A stretch of DNA of 64,000 bases. Source: Brachionus manjavacas (taxonomy: Eukaryota; Rotifera; Eurotatoria; Ploima; Brachionidae). The notes under the pieces are model-generated. The model saw nothing but the letters and a program-made list of their open reading frames with translations. It had not been told where the DNA came from and did no database searches. The stretch spans positions 129,001 through 193,000 of the forward strand of contig JAHQIY010000011.1 in the NCBI GenBank assembly GCA_019054805.1. Direction: 5' to 3'. Shown here in pieces: positions 1 to 10,900 of this stretch (positions are counted from its first letter, which is position 1; each line of letters begins with the position of its first letter). A program made the position numbers and the translations under genes.

Positions 1-198
1 TTTCAATTTGACGTTGGCTGTTCACAATTAAATTCAGCTAATGATTCCAATAAAATGTTAAAAAATCAGATTGAATATTATCAAAAAGTCCTTTCTGAGC
101 AAGATAAAACTGTTCAATCACTAAAATTATCAAACGAACTTCAAAATCAATCTGATTTGAATGATCGTTTAGCTAAACTAACAATCACTGATTGTTAG
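1..198 (+). CDS. 3'-terminal exon of an unidentified coiled-coil protein (partial)
   Basis: An open frame enters from the left edge and ends at TAG (196-198), giving the last 65 residues of a protein. The segment is rich in Gln, Asn, Lys, Leu and Ser, has no Cys/His motif, and shows a heptad-like spacing of hydrophobic residues around NQIEYYQKVLSEQDK, suggesting a C-terminal coiled coil. Codon use looks coding and no retroelement motif is visible. The 5' part, start codon and function lie outside the window. It could also be the end of an ORF from an unrecognised element. Confidence 0.4.
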   Translation, partial: FQFDVGCSQLNSANDSNKMLKNQIEYYQKVLSEQDKTVQSLKLSNELQNQSDLNDRLAKLTITDC

Positions 199-240
199 AT
201 ATATTAATAATTAATAAAAATAAGATTGATTTCTTCTTCT

Positions 241-264
241 CATATATATATATATATATATAAA
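241..264. repeat. (TA)n microsatellite
   Basis: About eleven uninterrupted TA units directly after the short coiled-coil ORF and before the 3' end of a minus-strand LINE fragment. Confidence 0.9.
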
Positions 265-269
265 TTTTA

Positions 270-1010
270 TTTATTTGAGGGAATCCCTCAGGCTACTCAG
301 AATGGAACAAAGTCCTTCTTTTTAGCCTAATCTGTTTAGAGTAAAAATCAAAAATAAAATTAGAACATAAAAAACATAAATAAATATTAAGATTAGCGGT
401 TTTTGTTGGATAAGCGTATTGACCCAGAACTATCTTCCATTTAGGAAAATATTAAAGTTTTGGAACAGTGAATTAAATTTGGGATTGTTATTAGTTTCGT
501 GCAACATGAACTCGTTAAGATCGAAATTAAGCTGTGCATGGTTTTCGCGTCTGATGAAAAAACTTTTGAGAAGTAATTGAGTTCTATTTGATGTTAGCTC
601 GATCCGTAACTTTTCGTGAATGTCGGTTATTCTTGCTCTGATCGGAAAGAATTTAATGTGTCTGAGGGCTTTGGTTTGAAGTTTTGAACTTCTGGTAAAA
701 TTTTCTGAGTTGCACTAGACAGAGGAATAAAAGCGTAATCGAAAATTGAACGAATAAAATTCTTGTAAATAATTCTGCAAAGTTCGATGCCATTTTTTAG
801 TTTCAAACCTCTAACTCTACTGATTAAGTTTATTTTGGACGTGGCTCTTGAGGTGAGGCTTTCAGATAATTTTTTAAAGCAGAGCTTCGGATCAAATTGG
901 ATACCTAGAAAAGTCGGGTATGGTTCAAGTGGAATTAAAGTTCCGTCTAGGATAAGTTTAAGTCCGTTTAAGTCGTTCTTCTCGTGTGTATAGTCTATTA
1001 GCGAACTTCG
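270..1010 (-). mobile_element. LINE (Jockey/CR1-like) 3' fragment, minus strand
   Basis: Read on the minus strand, 1000 to about 700 encodes the conserved region after the RT palm: a FLGIQFDPKL motif followed by a KNFIRSIFDYAF-like segment. A frameshift follows near 690 and the C-terminal part continues to about 420. The low-coordinate end, about 310-265, has the CTGAG...CCTGAGGGATTCC block followed by AAATAAATAAA, matching the 3' tail layout of the other LINEs here. Endonuclease and most RT motifs are absent. It is a dead 5'-truncated copy. Confidence 0.75.
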
Positions 1011-1065
1011 AAAATAGTCCAGTAATTATATATACGCATTCACGTTTGTTTACCGAAAAAGAGAA

Positions 1066-2400
1066 CATTTAATGACCCATCTAAGAACCGCCGAATAAGC
1101 GTTACTAGTTGTTTAGGTAATAGATTATATAAGTATCTCGAAGAAAATAGCCTAATTTGTTTGCAACAATCAGGCTTTCGTACACATAAACGAACAGCTG
1201 ATAATCTTGTTTTCATGACTCAAAAAATATCTGAAACTTTCAATAGGAAAAAAAAGTATGCTCATTATTTTTTGACATTTCTCAAGCCTTTGATAAAACT
1301 TAGCACAATGGAATACTCTAAAAACTATCCCAATTAAAAGTAAGAAGATCATTTAGAAAAAAGATCATAACATAAAGCGATCTTGCGAAATATTAGTTGC
1401 ATTTCTAGACAAGTTTTGTATCTTGTTCTTACTCCTGATAAAATATACCGAATGAATTTACTAAAAATTGGGTAAGAGATTTTCTCAATAAAAGGAAGTT
1501 TTTTGTAAAAATGAATTACTATTCTTCAGCTCAGGGTGATATTCAGTCAGGGGTACCTCAAGGAGCTGTAATTAGTCTTCTCCTTTTTACATTATTTATA
1601 AATGACATTCCAAAATTTAACTCAAAAAATAAAAGCAACTTTCTTTTATTTGCCGATGATCTTGCTTCATACTTTATATTTAAAAAGTATGGTAAAATTG
1701 TCACATCATTAAATTGCTATTTGAAAAAAATTGAAGTTTGGCTTGTAAAATGGAAAATGAAAATGGTCCCTGAAAATTGTAATCATACCATTTTCTCCGG
1801 AAATCCAAAACCAATCTCTAACTTTAAAACTTTTTGGAAAAATATACCGTATGAAAAAAAGCCTTTATTTCTAGGCATCAAGTTCGATGAAAACCTTAGC
1901 TTTGACTCTTATGTAGGCTTTATTAGATCGAGATGCATTGATCGTATTAATGTCTTAAAAATTCTGGCACAAAAGTCTTGGAAACTTAACCACAATACTT
2001 TGGTTAGTATATATAAATCATTAATTAGCTCTATTATTGATTATAGTTTCTTTATTCCTAATCTAGTCTCAAAGACCAACCATTCTAGGCTACAAAATAT
2101 CTCAATTAAGTACAGTTATTATTTTCCTCAAGATACTCCATCGGATCTGCTGATAAATTTCCTAGATCACATAAAGCTAGATAAAATTGAAGTTCGTTTA
2201 AATAAACTATTTATTAAATATCTCAAAAATAGTGTTATTTTTAGTATTGAAGGAGCTTTAGAAATAGCTCTCTGATCTCTGATCTGTTTGACCTGGTAAC
2301 AATCCCGAATACCCAAATGCGCTCTATAATTAAATCTTTGACTTAAAACATAATTTGCGTGGAACGAGCTAATTAAATTTTTTTTTTAATTGTTTATTTA
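1066..2400 (+). mobile_element. 5'-truncated LINE carrying broken reverse transcriptase
   Basis: Starts abruptly inside the RT domain: NRRISVTSCLG at about 1085, QQSGFRTHKRTADN at about 1165, then a frameshift in the A-motif region (FDISQAFDK equivalent, about 1270-1300). A long open stretch, 1511-2275, contains GVPQGAVISLLLF, the FADDL catalytic motif, a KWKMKM segment and FLGIKFDENLSF. The C-terminus decays after 2275. There is no endonuclease or ORF1. It is a degenerate relative of the complete copies at 15.8 and 44.9 kb and lies tail-to-tail with a minus-strand fragment to its left. Confidence 0.85.
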
Positions 2401-3450
2401 AAATTTGAAATGGCTCTGAGTAATGATACTCCTTCTGTCATTATAAAAGTAAAACATAGGATTTTTAAATGAATAAAGTAATCATAGTAAAAAATTTTTG
2501 AAAAATAAAGCACAAAAAATAATAAGTTAGTAAATTAATGGAAAAGTGTTTTTTTTTTTTGTTTAATTTTAGTTTAAAAAAAAGAAAAGAATAAGCAAAA
2601 ATATTTGAAATCAGAGAGATAATCCCTTATCATTTAACCATACACTGAATTAATTCCATATATTACATATTGGTGTTTTTTTCTTACAAGATCTTGTCAA
2701 TTCACTGTTCACAAAATTCCTACTAATTAACTTTATATTTTTTTAAATAATTTTTATTTGAAAAATAAAAAAAATCCTTTGATTAATCTTTTGTAAAATA
2801 ATTGATTAATCAGTGAAACAATTCAAAAATTCTCAATAAGAAATTATTGACACTTGTCTTTTCGTATTTGTCAATTTCAACTTTTCTTCTTCTTGTAGCA
2901 GGTTCATCGTTCAATCGTCTCTGATACGCAACTTATTTTGAAGCCTCAACTATTTTAATTAATTTCAAAACTTTAAGTATAGTTAAAAAAAAAATTGGTA
3001 AAAAAACTATTAAATCGTTATTTGAACATAAATTTTCAATCTAATTAAAATTTTTTAATTGAAAATAATTGAATGTAAAAAGGTGGTTTCACAAAAAATA
3101 ACAATAGTTAATAATGGTTAAATTCTAATTTAACTACTCTATGTTGTAATGGTTTAATACAGTTTTAATTTTTTTTTACATTACAATTTTGAAATTATCT
3201 AAAAAAAAAGAAGCTCTATTTTAAATTTCAAGATTAAATCTGAATCAAATTTTTCTTGTTGAATAATTAATAATTATGTTCTAAATCATGTTACCGGCAA
3301 ATCTGTTTAAACAAAAAAATTAGAGAAAACTTTAAAATTTAATAGTCTGTTTACCTTTATATGATTTTTTAAGTTTCATTAAGCTTCTGTAGATTTTTTA
3401 TTTAAAAATTTTTATTTTCAAGTTTTAATTTTCTAAATACTTATCTAAAA
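2400..3450. other. AT-rich intergenic stretch upstream of the Ly6-like gene
   Basis: No ORF, RNA gene or convincing element was seen. The sequence is long A and T runs with a short stretch of more complex DNA (about 2870-2950). The promoter of the three-finger protein gene should lie in the last few hundred bases, but no clear core motif stands out. Confidence 0.5.
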
Positions 3451-3937
3451 ATGCGAAATTTATTTTTTTTATTCGGCTTTATACTTTTGTGTAAGAATTA
3501 GACCAGCTCTAAAAAATAGCAATTATCATTTTTTTTGAATAGGCTGCCTTTTCAAGAACTCAGATCAATTCAGATGTTTTGCATGTGAAGGAGTCAACGA
3601 TTGCAATGATCCATTTAGCTACAACAAAGACTACTTTTACACTTGTCCAGTCGGAAGCTACGTTTGTCAAGTAAATATCAAGCTTGTTTCCTCTTTCTTC
3701 TTGTAATTTTGATGCTACTTTAAGAAAATAGTCTATAACTCAATATATGGTGTGAGACAAGTGGTTCGAAGATGTGCTTCTCTGTGTCCAGTAGGTCAAA
3801 CAACTTACAATGGTCTAACAGCAGTTAGCTACTGTTGCAATACAGTTGAGTGCAATCGGAGTCAATCTCAAAATCAACATGGACTTATTGGTGTAGTTCA
3901 ACTATCAGCTTTTTTTATTTTTTCGCTCTTGAGATAA
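3451..3937 (+). CDS. Ly6/uPAR (three-finger) domain protein, secreted and probably GPI-anchored
   Basis: Three exons, 3451-3490, 3543-3670 and 3725-3937, joined across 52- and 54-bp GT-AG introns with matching phases (1, then 0), encode 126 residues. Residues 1-14 (MRNLFFLFGFILLC) form a signal peptide. The mature part carries ten cysteines at 25, 28, 34, 48, 55, 73, 77, 93, 94 and 99, the exact LU-domain order with the CxxC opening and the CC-x4-CN ending. The C-terminus is hydrophobic (about 109-125) and ends in one Arg, as expected for a GPI-attachment signal. Family members act at the cell surface as receptor modulators or adhesion proteins; the ligand here is unknown. The gene is compact and flanked by LINE debris on both sides. 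The first exon is only 40 nt, so simple ORF calling finds only the last exon. Confidence 0.88.
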
Positions 3938-4740
3938 AATAAAAATCAACAAGATCAAATATTAAATAATTAAAGTTTTTTAGTTTTTTAATTTCAAAAT
4001 TACACTGTAAATTCAAATTAGTCGCTTAGGTTTTGAAAAAATTAATTTTCTAAATTTTATTAGCATTAAACAAGCTCTGTTTATGGCATGAAGTTTCCAC
4101 ATAAATAATAAAAAATTAAATTATGATTTTTTTCTAAAAATTTAATACCACATTCAAGTGTTAAAAATGTTTTATCTATTATTAATTGTTAATGAGTGAA
4201 AAGTGTAATGGACATGTGTACTGTTTCCTTTAGTACCCTTGGGCCCGTCTACCTGATCTTCTCGTAAGACGTATTGGAGCAGCTATTCATGCTCCTTGTT
4301 AACTTGGAAGGTCACAACATTGGAATTCAATAGAAAAAAAGATCTTGAATTAGAAATTAGAGTGATATTCGGTGATAAAAGAAAATTCATTGCTGCAATG
4401 AATTTTTAAATAACTTAAAAAAAGGGTTGAAAAAAAGTTTCTCGCCAGGATGGCCTCAAAGTTTTCATTAATTTTTCAAAGTATACTATGGTTAAATGCA
4501 TATTACTTGACCAAAAGTACATAAAACATGCTGAAATCACATATCATCAGAAAGAGCGAAAAATTTTGTTGAAAAAAAATTCTTGGAAAAAAGGGTTGTG
4601 TCTGAAATAAAGAATAAAAAAATTTTCAAAAAAAAATCTGATTTTAACTTTTTGTGATAAACTGTAAATATATCACAAAAAATTCATATTTCATTTTACT
4701 TTTGAAAAACGCCTTTTCCAAAAACATTATGAAAAAAAAA
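3938..4740. other. Intergenic, AT-rich, no gene seen
   Basis: Probable 3' UTR just after the Ly6-like gene (AATAAA-like run at about 3937-3945). A block of balanced composition at 4225-4400 stands out from the surrounding A/T runs and may be a repeat remnant, but I could not assign it. Confidence 0.4.
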
Positions 4741-5330
4741 TGAGATTCAAAAAGAAATTAACTTCTTAGGCATTAAATTAGACTCAAATTAACCTTTACT
4801 CTAATGGTTGTAGTTCAAGATTAAACGAAATAAAAATATTGTCTAACAAAAAATGAAGTCTAAACTAGATCACTTAGGAAGCGTATATACAGTTTTTCTC
4901 AGAAGCTTAAAACACATGATTTTTTTCAAAGGTTAATTTTATTCGAATAAAAAATCAAACGAAAAACAATTTTAAATAAAGTATAATGCTTTATTTAAAA
5001 AATAATCAAGAGATTCAATGGTCTTTCGCAAAAAATATTTATTCTGACCCGCGGTCAGAAAATTTTGAATTAGATAGAAAGTAGATAAGGTTAAGAATTA
5101 AATAAAAAAAAATCCTGTTCAAATGAGTCATTACCAGAGACTATTCACAATTTTAAGAAAAAACTCTTAAAATGTATCAAGCATTATTTGAAATGAAAGA
5201 AATACCTTATTCAATCCTAAGCGATAGGTGTTACAAAGCTAATAGATGTCCATACACCAGTAGAGACTCAACTTTTTGTTTCCAAAGAAAAATTTTTAGT
5301 ATCGATTTTTTTGTTCCATTAAATGTATAA
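4740..5330 (+). mobile_element. Highly decayed LINE fragment
   Basis: At 4745-4790 the plus strand reads EIQKEINFLGIKLDSN, the equivalent of KEIKFLGIKFDSK in the intact LINEs, followed by a stop. Weak matches to the following region (ILSNKK at about 4838) and to the C-terminal region (about 5150-5270) continue in shifting frames. This is a remnant of the Jockey-like family without coding capacity. Confidence 0.6.
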
Positions 5331-6108
5331 ATCTGCTAAAATACACTGAATTTACCTTTTTTACCTAAAATATGTTAAATTGTTAAATGATAACTTAGAT
5401 ATCAAAAGAATTGAAATTCCATTTACCTTATAAAAGGTAAAAATAAGCATTAAAAAAATTTGTAATCTTTCAAATTTTATTTAGGAAAAAGAAATTAATC
5501 AATTTTAAAGGTTTTACTAATAAAACATAACATCTCTAAGGTGAGTTGGCAGAAATTACTGAAATTTTTCGACGATAAGGCCCAATTCTAGAAGGTAAAC
5601 TATATTCCACAAAGAGAAAATTTAAAAGGGTGGACAATAACGATATATAATAAAATATGATATTCGATTTGACAGAATTGGTAAAAAATTTGATTCCTTC
5701 ATGAAAATGCATTCGCTACATGGATTTTACCAAAAATAAAGAAAAAGTTTCGAAAGCTGCTCGATACACGCAACACAGCTTATATTTATACGGATCGTTG
5801 CGTTGCCAAGGCCTAGGCATATTTTTCTCTTATTAGAAAACATAAGAAAAAAATGTGTGTAATTAAATTTAATAAATTTATTTTCGGCATATGTCTGATA
5901 TGTGCACTATAGATCACAAATTATGTGCACTCTCTCGAATAATAGTGCACGTAAAAGTGTGAACTGAAAATTATGTGATCTTTTCAGTGTGATCTATTTT
6001 AATTTATTTGAGCCTGAAGTAGAGGTATGTTCAGTGATTAAACCTGTACAGTCAATCCAATCGCAAATGTTGGAAAAAATGAATGATTAAAATGCCCGTC
6101 TAGAAAAT

Positions 6109-6300
6109 GTGTCTTTAAATATTGTCAAAAGGAATGCTTTGGCCATTGAAAAAGTTTCTTATGTAACTCCAAAGCCGAGTATCGAAGCTGTGCAGTCTGT
6201 AAATGTTCTTTTAAATAAAAATAAAGTAGTCAATACAAGTTGTATTTTATGTGAATTTTGTAGTCAGTTGGGGAAAGAGAAATATTGTTTGAATGAGTAG
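6109..6300 (+). pseudogene. Small unassigned ORF inside the inverted-repeat element
   Basis: 63 codons, ending with a Cys-containing segment (SCILCEFCSQLGKEKYC). The same frame continues upstream past a TAA (about 6087) with QSIQSQMLEKMND. The arrangement recalls the region before a zinc knuckle in a gag-like or transposase protein, but no family can be named. Probably a decayed coding fragment of the host element. Confidence 0.25.
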
Positions 6301-6454
6301 GATCTAAAAATAGATGTAAGTCGGACTTAAAAAAAAAATTGAAACATTGTGATACTTTTTTTTTTCTAAATTATCTAATTAACTCGAATTAACACTTTAA
6401 TAATTGACCCTATTCTATCCTAGTGGATAATGGGGAAGCACTCATCTCCTTAGA

Positions 6455-6944
6455 GCCCGTATAGCCGAATGGTTTGCGTGTAAGTCATGCAAGCAAAGGA
6501 TCGAGGGTTCAAAACCCGCTGAGGGTTAAAAAATCTTTAAAATATCTTTGCAATACGGGGCGAATGTTTAAACCTCTTTCATCATAAAAATAGGGGGACC
6601 AGTTTCGACTGGGTAATAATTGCGGTGTAGATGATCAACTCGATGCAGTAGCCTCTGTGTCAGGCCGTAGCCGTTGCTCAAAAAAGTACATGAATTAACA
6701 CTTTAATTATCATTAAAGTTCACGTATTTTTTGTCTATAAATTTTCGTGCGCTTAGTTCACCTAACATGGGCCACATGTAACAATCTATGTCTTCTAAAC
6801 TTTCACACTTTTTTAGCTTATTTTTTTTTTGATTTTTTTTTCTATCTCATTTTATTAACTTTGATTTTATTTTTGATTTTGATTTTTTAATTTATCCTGA
6901 AAGAGCCCTAGCTCGGTACAGAAAACAAACAAATAAATAAATAA
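6455..6944 (+). mobile_element. tRNA-derived SINE with a LINE-type 3' tail
   Basis: The head is tRNA-like: a pol III A box (TAGCCGAATGG, 6462-6472) and B box (GGTTCAAAACC, 6506-6516) about 33 bp apart. A unique body follows (about 6590-6770), with GGGGGACCAGTTTCGACTGG. From about 6765 the sequence matches the 3' end of the LINE copies at 19.95 and 49.06 kb: ACATG-GCCACATG-AACAATCT, a T-rich stretch, then GAGCCCTAGCTCGGTACAG and (AAAT)n. The flanks carry similar ACTCATCT/ACTCACCT words, a possible target duplication. It should be transcribed by pol III and retrotransposed by the LINE enzyme. Confidence 0.85.
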
Positions 6945-7298
6945 CTCACCTATCAACTTTAAGAAAGTGCACATAATTTTCAGTTCACACATCAGACATA
7001 TGCCATATTTTCCAAAAATTTGTTTTTTTTCTATTTTTTCTCAAATTTTACCATTTTTTTTTACTTATTTTACCCAATTTGAAATTGAATTTTACGTAAA
7101 TTTACAAAAAAAAAGTAAAAGCTTTTGTTCAGAAGTTGAAAACCATTTTTTAGTTTATAAAAAATATTTTTTAAATTTTAGTCAGTTTGACTATTTTGAA
7201 AAATCATACCGAGTCAACATTGTCAAAAATTTAAAAATGTGATTGCAACTATGCTGACGGAAGCAATGATCTCAAATAAAAAAAAACATCGTTTAAAG

Positions 7299-7521
7299 TT
7301 ACCGTAAACTCGTGTTCACGACTCTAAGAGTAAAAGCCAAAAACTCCGCTTTCTATCTAATTTAAATTGTCTTTTACTCTATATGACCAAAAATTGAGTT
7401 TTTGGAAAAAAAAATAAAAAATCCCATCCTTTGCCATATAGAGTAAAAGACAATTTCAATTAGAGTAAAAGCGGAGTTTTTGGCTTTTACTCTTAGAGTC
7501 GTGAACACGAGTTTACGGTAA
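7299..7521. mobile_element. Foldback MITE with ~85-bp arms
   Basis: The left arm begins TTACCGTAAACTCGTGTTCA (7299) and the right arm ends with its reverse complement (7521). The arms run about 85 bp with few mismatches (7299-7385 against 7434-7521) around a ~50-bp AT-rich loop. It has no coding capacity and lies 430 bp upstream of the acyl-CoA synthetase start. It fits a short non-autonomous TIR element. If transcribed it would form a long hairpin RNA. Confidence 0.8.
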
Positions 7522-7950
7522 TTAAAATTTTATTTTTAATTTTTAATTATTCTAATTAGATTTTTAGTTAAAAAATAAAAAATTTGGAATTTTTAGAATT
7601 TTTTAGAATCTCTTTTATATTTGCAAAAAAATGCTTTCGAAGCCAAATGAAAATTTTTAGTTCAATAATTGATCAAAAAATGCGCCATTAATATTTTTTG
7701 ATAATGAATAAAGCTTAAACTTATATCGAATTCTTGCTTTTAAAAATGATTACTTAAGAAGTAGAAAAAAGAAAAGTCTATTTTTTAAACTTTGTTTACA
7801 ACATTCAACTAAACACAAGAGTAACTCATCCATCAAAATTATTCCAAATTAAAAAAAATAATAATTGAATTGTCTATAAAATAACATCAAAATTAGAATT
7901 ATAAATTTAAATCAAAATTAAAAAAAGCACTCACACATACATTTAAAGTT

Positions 7951-10900
7951 ATGCATTCTTTTAACCAAAATGAGAACTGGCCCTATGCGCCATTTATCTG
8001 CTCTTCTTACAGCCAACCATTCAATCAAACAAATTATGCCCCGCACAGCCTTTACTTTGCTCCACAACCACAACCACTTCCATTCTATAATTCATTTTTC
8101 GTTGAGCAAAGCAACCAAGTGTCTGAATGCAATCGCCAGCCTATGCCTAAATCAACCGAGTCTTTAATTGACTATGCAAATTTCGACTACAAAAGACAAG
8201 CAAGAAAAGTTTCAGATGGAAAAGGCTTTTCTTATATTTCCAATCTTAACTCTGCTAATCATTTAATTCCTTATCATGACGAAAAAACTCGTACTATTTA
8301 CAATATATTTAGGCAAGCTTACAGGTCCTCAGGTATACATTAATTGTTTAAATTAATTAGAATTTTTGTTATCTAGATTTAAAAAAAAAATTTATTTTAA
8401 AATAGGCAGTAGAAATTTTCTGGGTTGGAAACCAGCACAGCAGCAACCATTCAAATGGATGACTTATTCTGATGCAAATGCACAGATAAAACAAATCGGC
8501 AGCTCATTGATTAAGCTTGGATTAAGGCATGGCGGATTTGTTGGCATATTTGCCAAAAATCGACCCGAATGGGTTCTCACTGATCTAGCATGCGTTTCTT
8601 ATTCACTCACCAGCATTCCTATGTATGAAACATTTGGTCCTGATGCAATTCCTTTTATTCTCAAGCAAAGTTATTTTAAAAACTCAAATTTATTAAAAAC
8701 TATGTCAATTTTTTTTTAAGCTGAGGTGAAAATTGTTTTTTGTGAGGATTCAGCCAAAGCCGATCTTTTGCTAAAATCGAATTCAAAAAAACTCAAATTC
8801 ATAATCGTCTATGATAGTAAGATTGACTCGGATGTTAAAGAATTAGCCAAGAGGACAAATGTGACTATTTTGAATTTCGACTATTTGAGAACCATTGGCA
8901 AAGCAAATATGGTTGATTATCAGCCTCCGCACGCTGAAGACATTTACACAATTTGCTACACTAGTGGAACCACAGGCTTACCCAAAGGAGCTATTCTAAC
9001 TCATGCAAACATGGTTTCAAGTTTGAATGCGGCCTCTATTCTATTCAAAGTAATTTTTTGATTCAATAGCCAAGCATGGTCAATTTTTGAACAGAAATTT
9101 TAAATTAAAACAATTTTTTTGATGCTGTTTAGGTTTAAAACTCGTTCTGCAACATAAATCTCAGTCTCTGTAAAAATTCTGCAAGCTTGCAAAGAACTGA
9201 ATGTTTAAGTTAATTATTGAAATTTAATTGCAGAGAATAATTTTTTTTTGCAGAACAAAGCTCAATCAAAAATAGGTTTTTTTAATAAGGTTCGCGCATA
9301 GCAAAACTACAAAACTGAAAAAACTACTAATAGGATGTTAAAATGTCAAATAAATGCTTATATTAATAAGCTTTTATTCTAAACAAATAAATGAAAGTGG
9401 CCACTCTAAGTAACCACGCTAATTAGAGAACAAAATAGAGAGAAGAAAGAGAGAGAGAAATATAATAAAAATAAAATAATGTTTTTTCTTTCATTAGCTG
9501 GTAGTTAGTTTATAAATAAATTAATTATAGTTCCGTGCGCAAACTTATAAAACTACAAACAACTTCCATAAGATTGCCAGTTGTTTGTTGTTTGATGTTA
9601 CATTTGTTTAATGATGTAAGTACGACGTTGCTGATGTAAGCTCCATGTTGTTGTTGATCTTATATCACGACACTTCAAAAACTTTCTGAATTTCAACAAA
9701 CCGACTTTAAAATATTAATCTGCATACTTGAAAACCTTAATAAATAATTTTAAAAAAAAAAATTTATTTGGACTAGATACAAAAATAGTGAAAAAATACC
9801 ATTTTTTTAGCATTTTTTGTCAAAATATCGATCTATTGGTAATATAATAGATTAAATTAATACACCATTTTGTAGATGAGACTGTGTACTTTCATAATAT
9901 ATACATATTAATAAGTAATATCGTTTTCGCCATTAACTCTAGCATCAATATCACCGTCATCTTCCTCATCCTCATCATTTTCAACTTGTAAATTTATAAA
10001 ACTTCTTGCCTCTGGATTCTAAAGATCAATTCTCTATCACTTTCAATTATATTATAAACAAGTTCATTTAGAATGTTTCCTTGAGTTTTATCTTCGAGTA
10101 TTTAATATAGAGAAGAAATAAATGACTGGAATGACCGTTAAATATAATTTTCCTAGAATAATTACTCTACATAAATAGAAATACAGCAAAATTTATTTGA
10201 TAAATTGTAAAACTGGATAAAAAATAGACTTTGGGATCTTGGAACTTCGAGTCCTCAAGATTAAGACAATTTATTATTTTGAAATAATTTAAGAATTTTC
10301 TAGTCATGGTATTCATCGTGAAAAAAAATATTTAAAAGTTTTTGGTCATTTTTTTAAAAAAGTCTGGAGTTGGGCTTTTAAAAAAAATTAAAAAACCCGA
10401 CTTGGACTTGACTTGAGACTTTTAAAAAATTCTGGTAAAAACCAAGGGTAACACTTGGTTTGGAAAAATTCAAGTGTTCAGGTCTAATCAATTAGTATTG
10501 GATGCAGTCACGACAAACCGGTTCAATATACGGACGGTTTTTTGCGGTCATTTGGCCGGTCAGCTAGGCGGTCAAATTTTTGGCGGTAAGCCACTTAAAT
10601 TGAAATTTTTTCGAAATAATTTTTTAAATTAAAAAAAAAATTAAATTAAAATGATAAAAAAATTTAAAAAAAAATTCTTTATTTATTTTAAAAAGTTTTT
10701 TAAGATTTTTTTTTATTTCTCAAAATTTTACAAAAAATTTAGTGACCGTTCGTATTTTTTAGACCGTTTATTTTGGCGGTCCAAAAATTTGACCGGCCAA
10801 ATGACCGCCCGCTTAAAGGTTGTATGCCGGCTGATGCGGACACGGTCACGGTTTCTGAAAATTTTGGCCGGTTAAATATCCGCTTGTCGGATCCCAACAC

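Larger units (their letters stand above)
5886..7004. mobile_element. Inverted-repeat-bounded element (DNA transposon relic) with a SINE inside
   Basis: GGCATATGTCTGAT at 5886-5899 and GTGTGAACTGAAAATTATGTG at 5957-5977 recur as one continuous inverted copy at 6967-7004. The left arm therefore carries an extra ~55 bp rich in GTGCAC words. The flanks share TATTTTC just outside both ends, a plausible short target duplication. Inside are a small unassigned ORF (6109-6300) and the tRNA-derived SINE. No transposase was recognised. Confidence 0.6.

Noticed and set aside
787..993. Plus-strand ORF of 68 aa
   Set aside because: It is the shadow of the minus-strand LINE coding region, which shows the conserved FLGI.FD motif.
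6455..6530. Functional tRNA gene
   Set aside because: A and B boxes are present, but the acceptor and anticodon stems do not pair properly and the sequence runs into a SINE body without a terminator.
10651..10875. Plus ORF rich in Lys and Phe in the ACSL intron
   Set aside because: Low-complexity A/T codons plus the GC-rich foldback; no coding signature.
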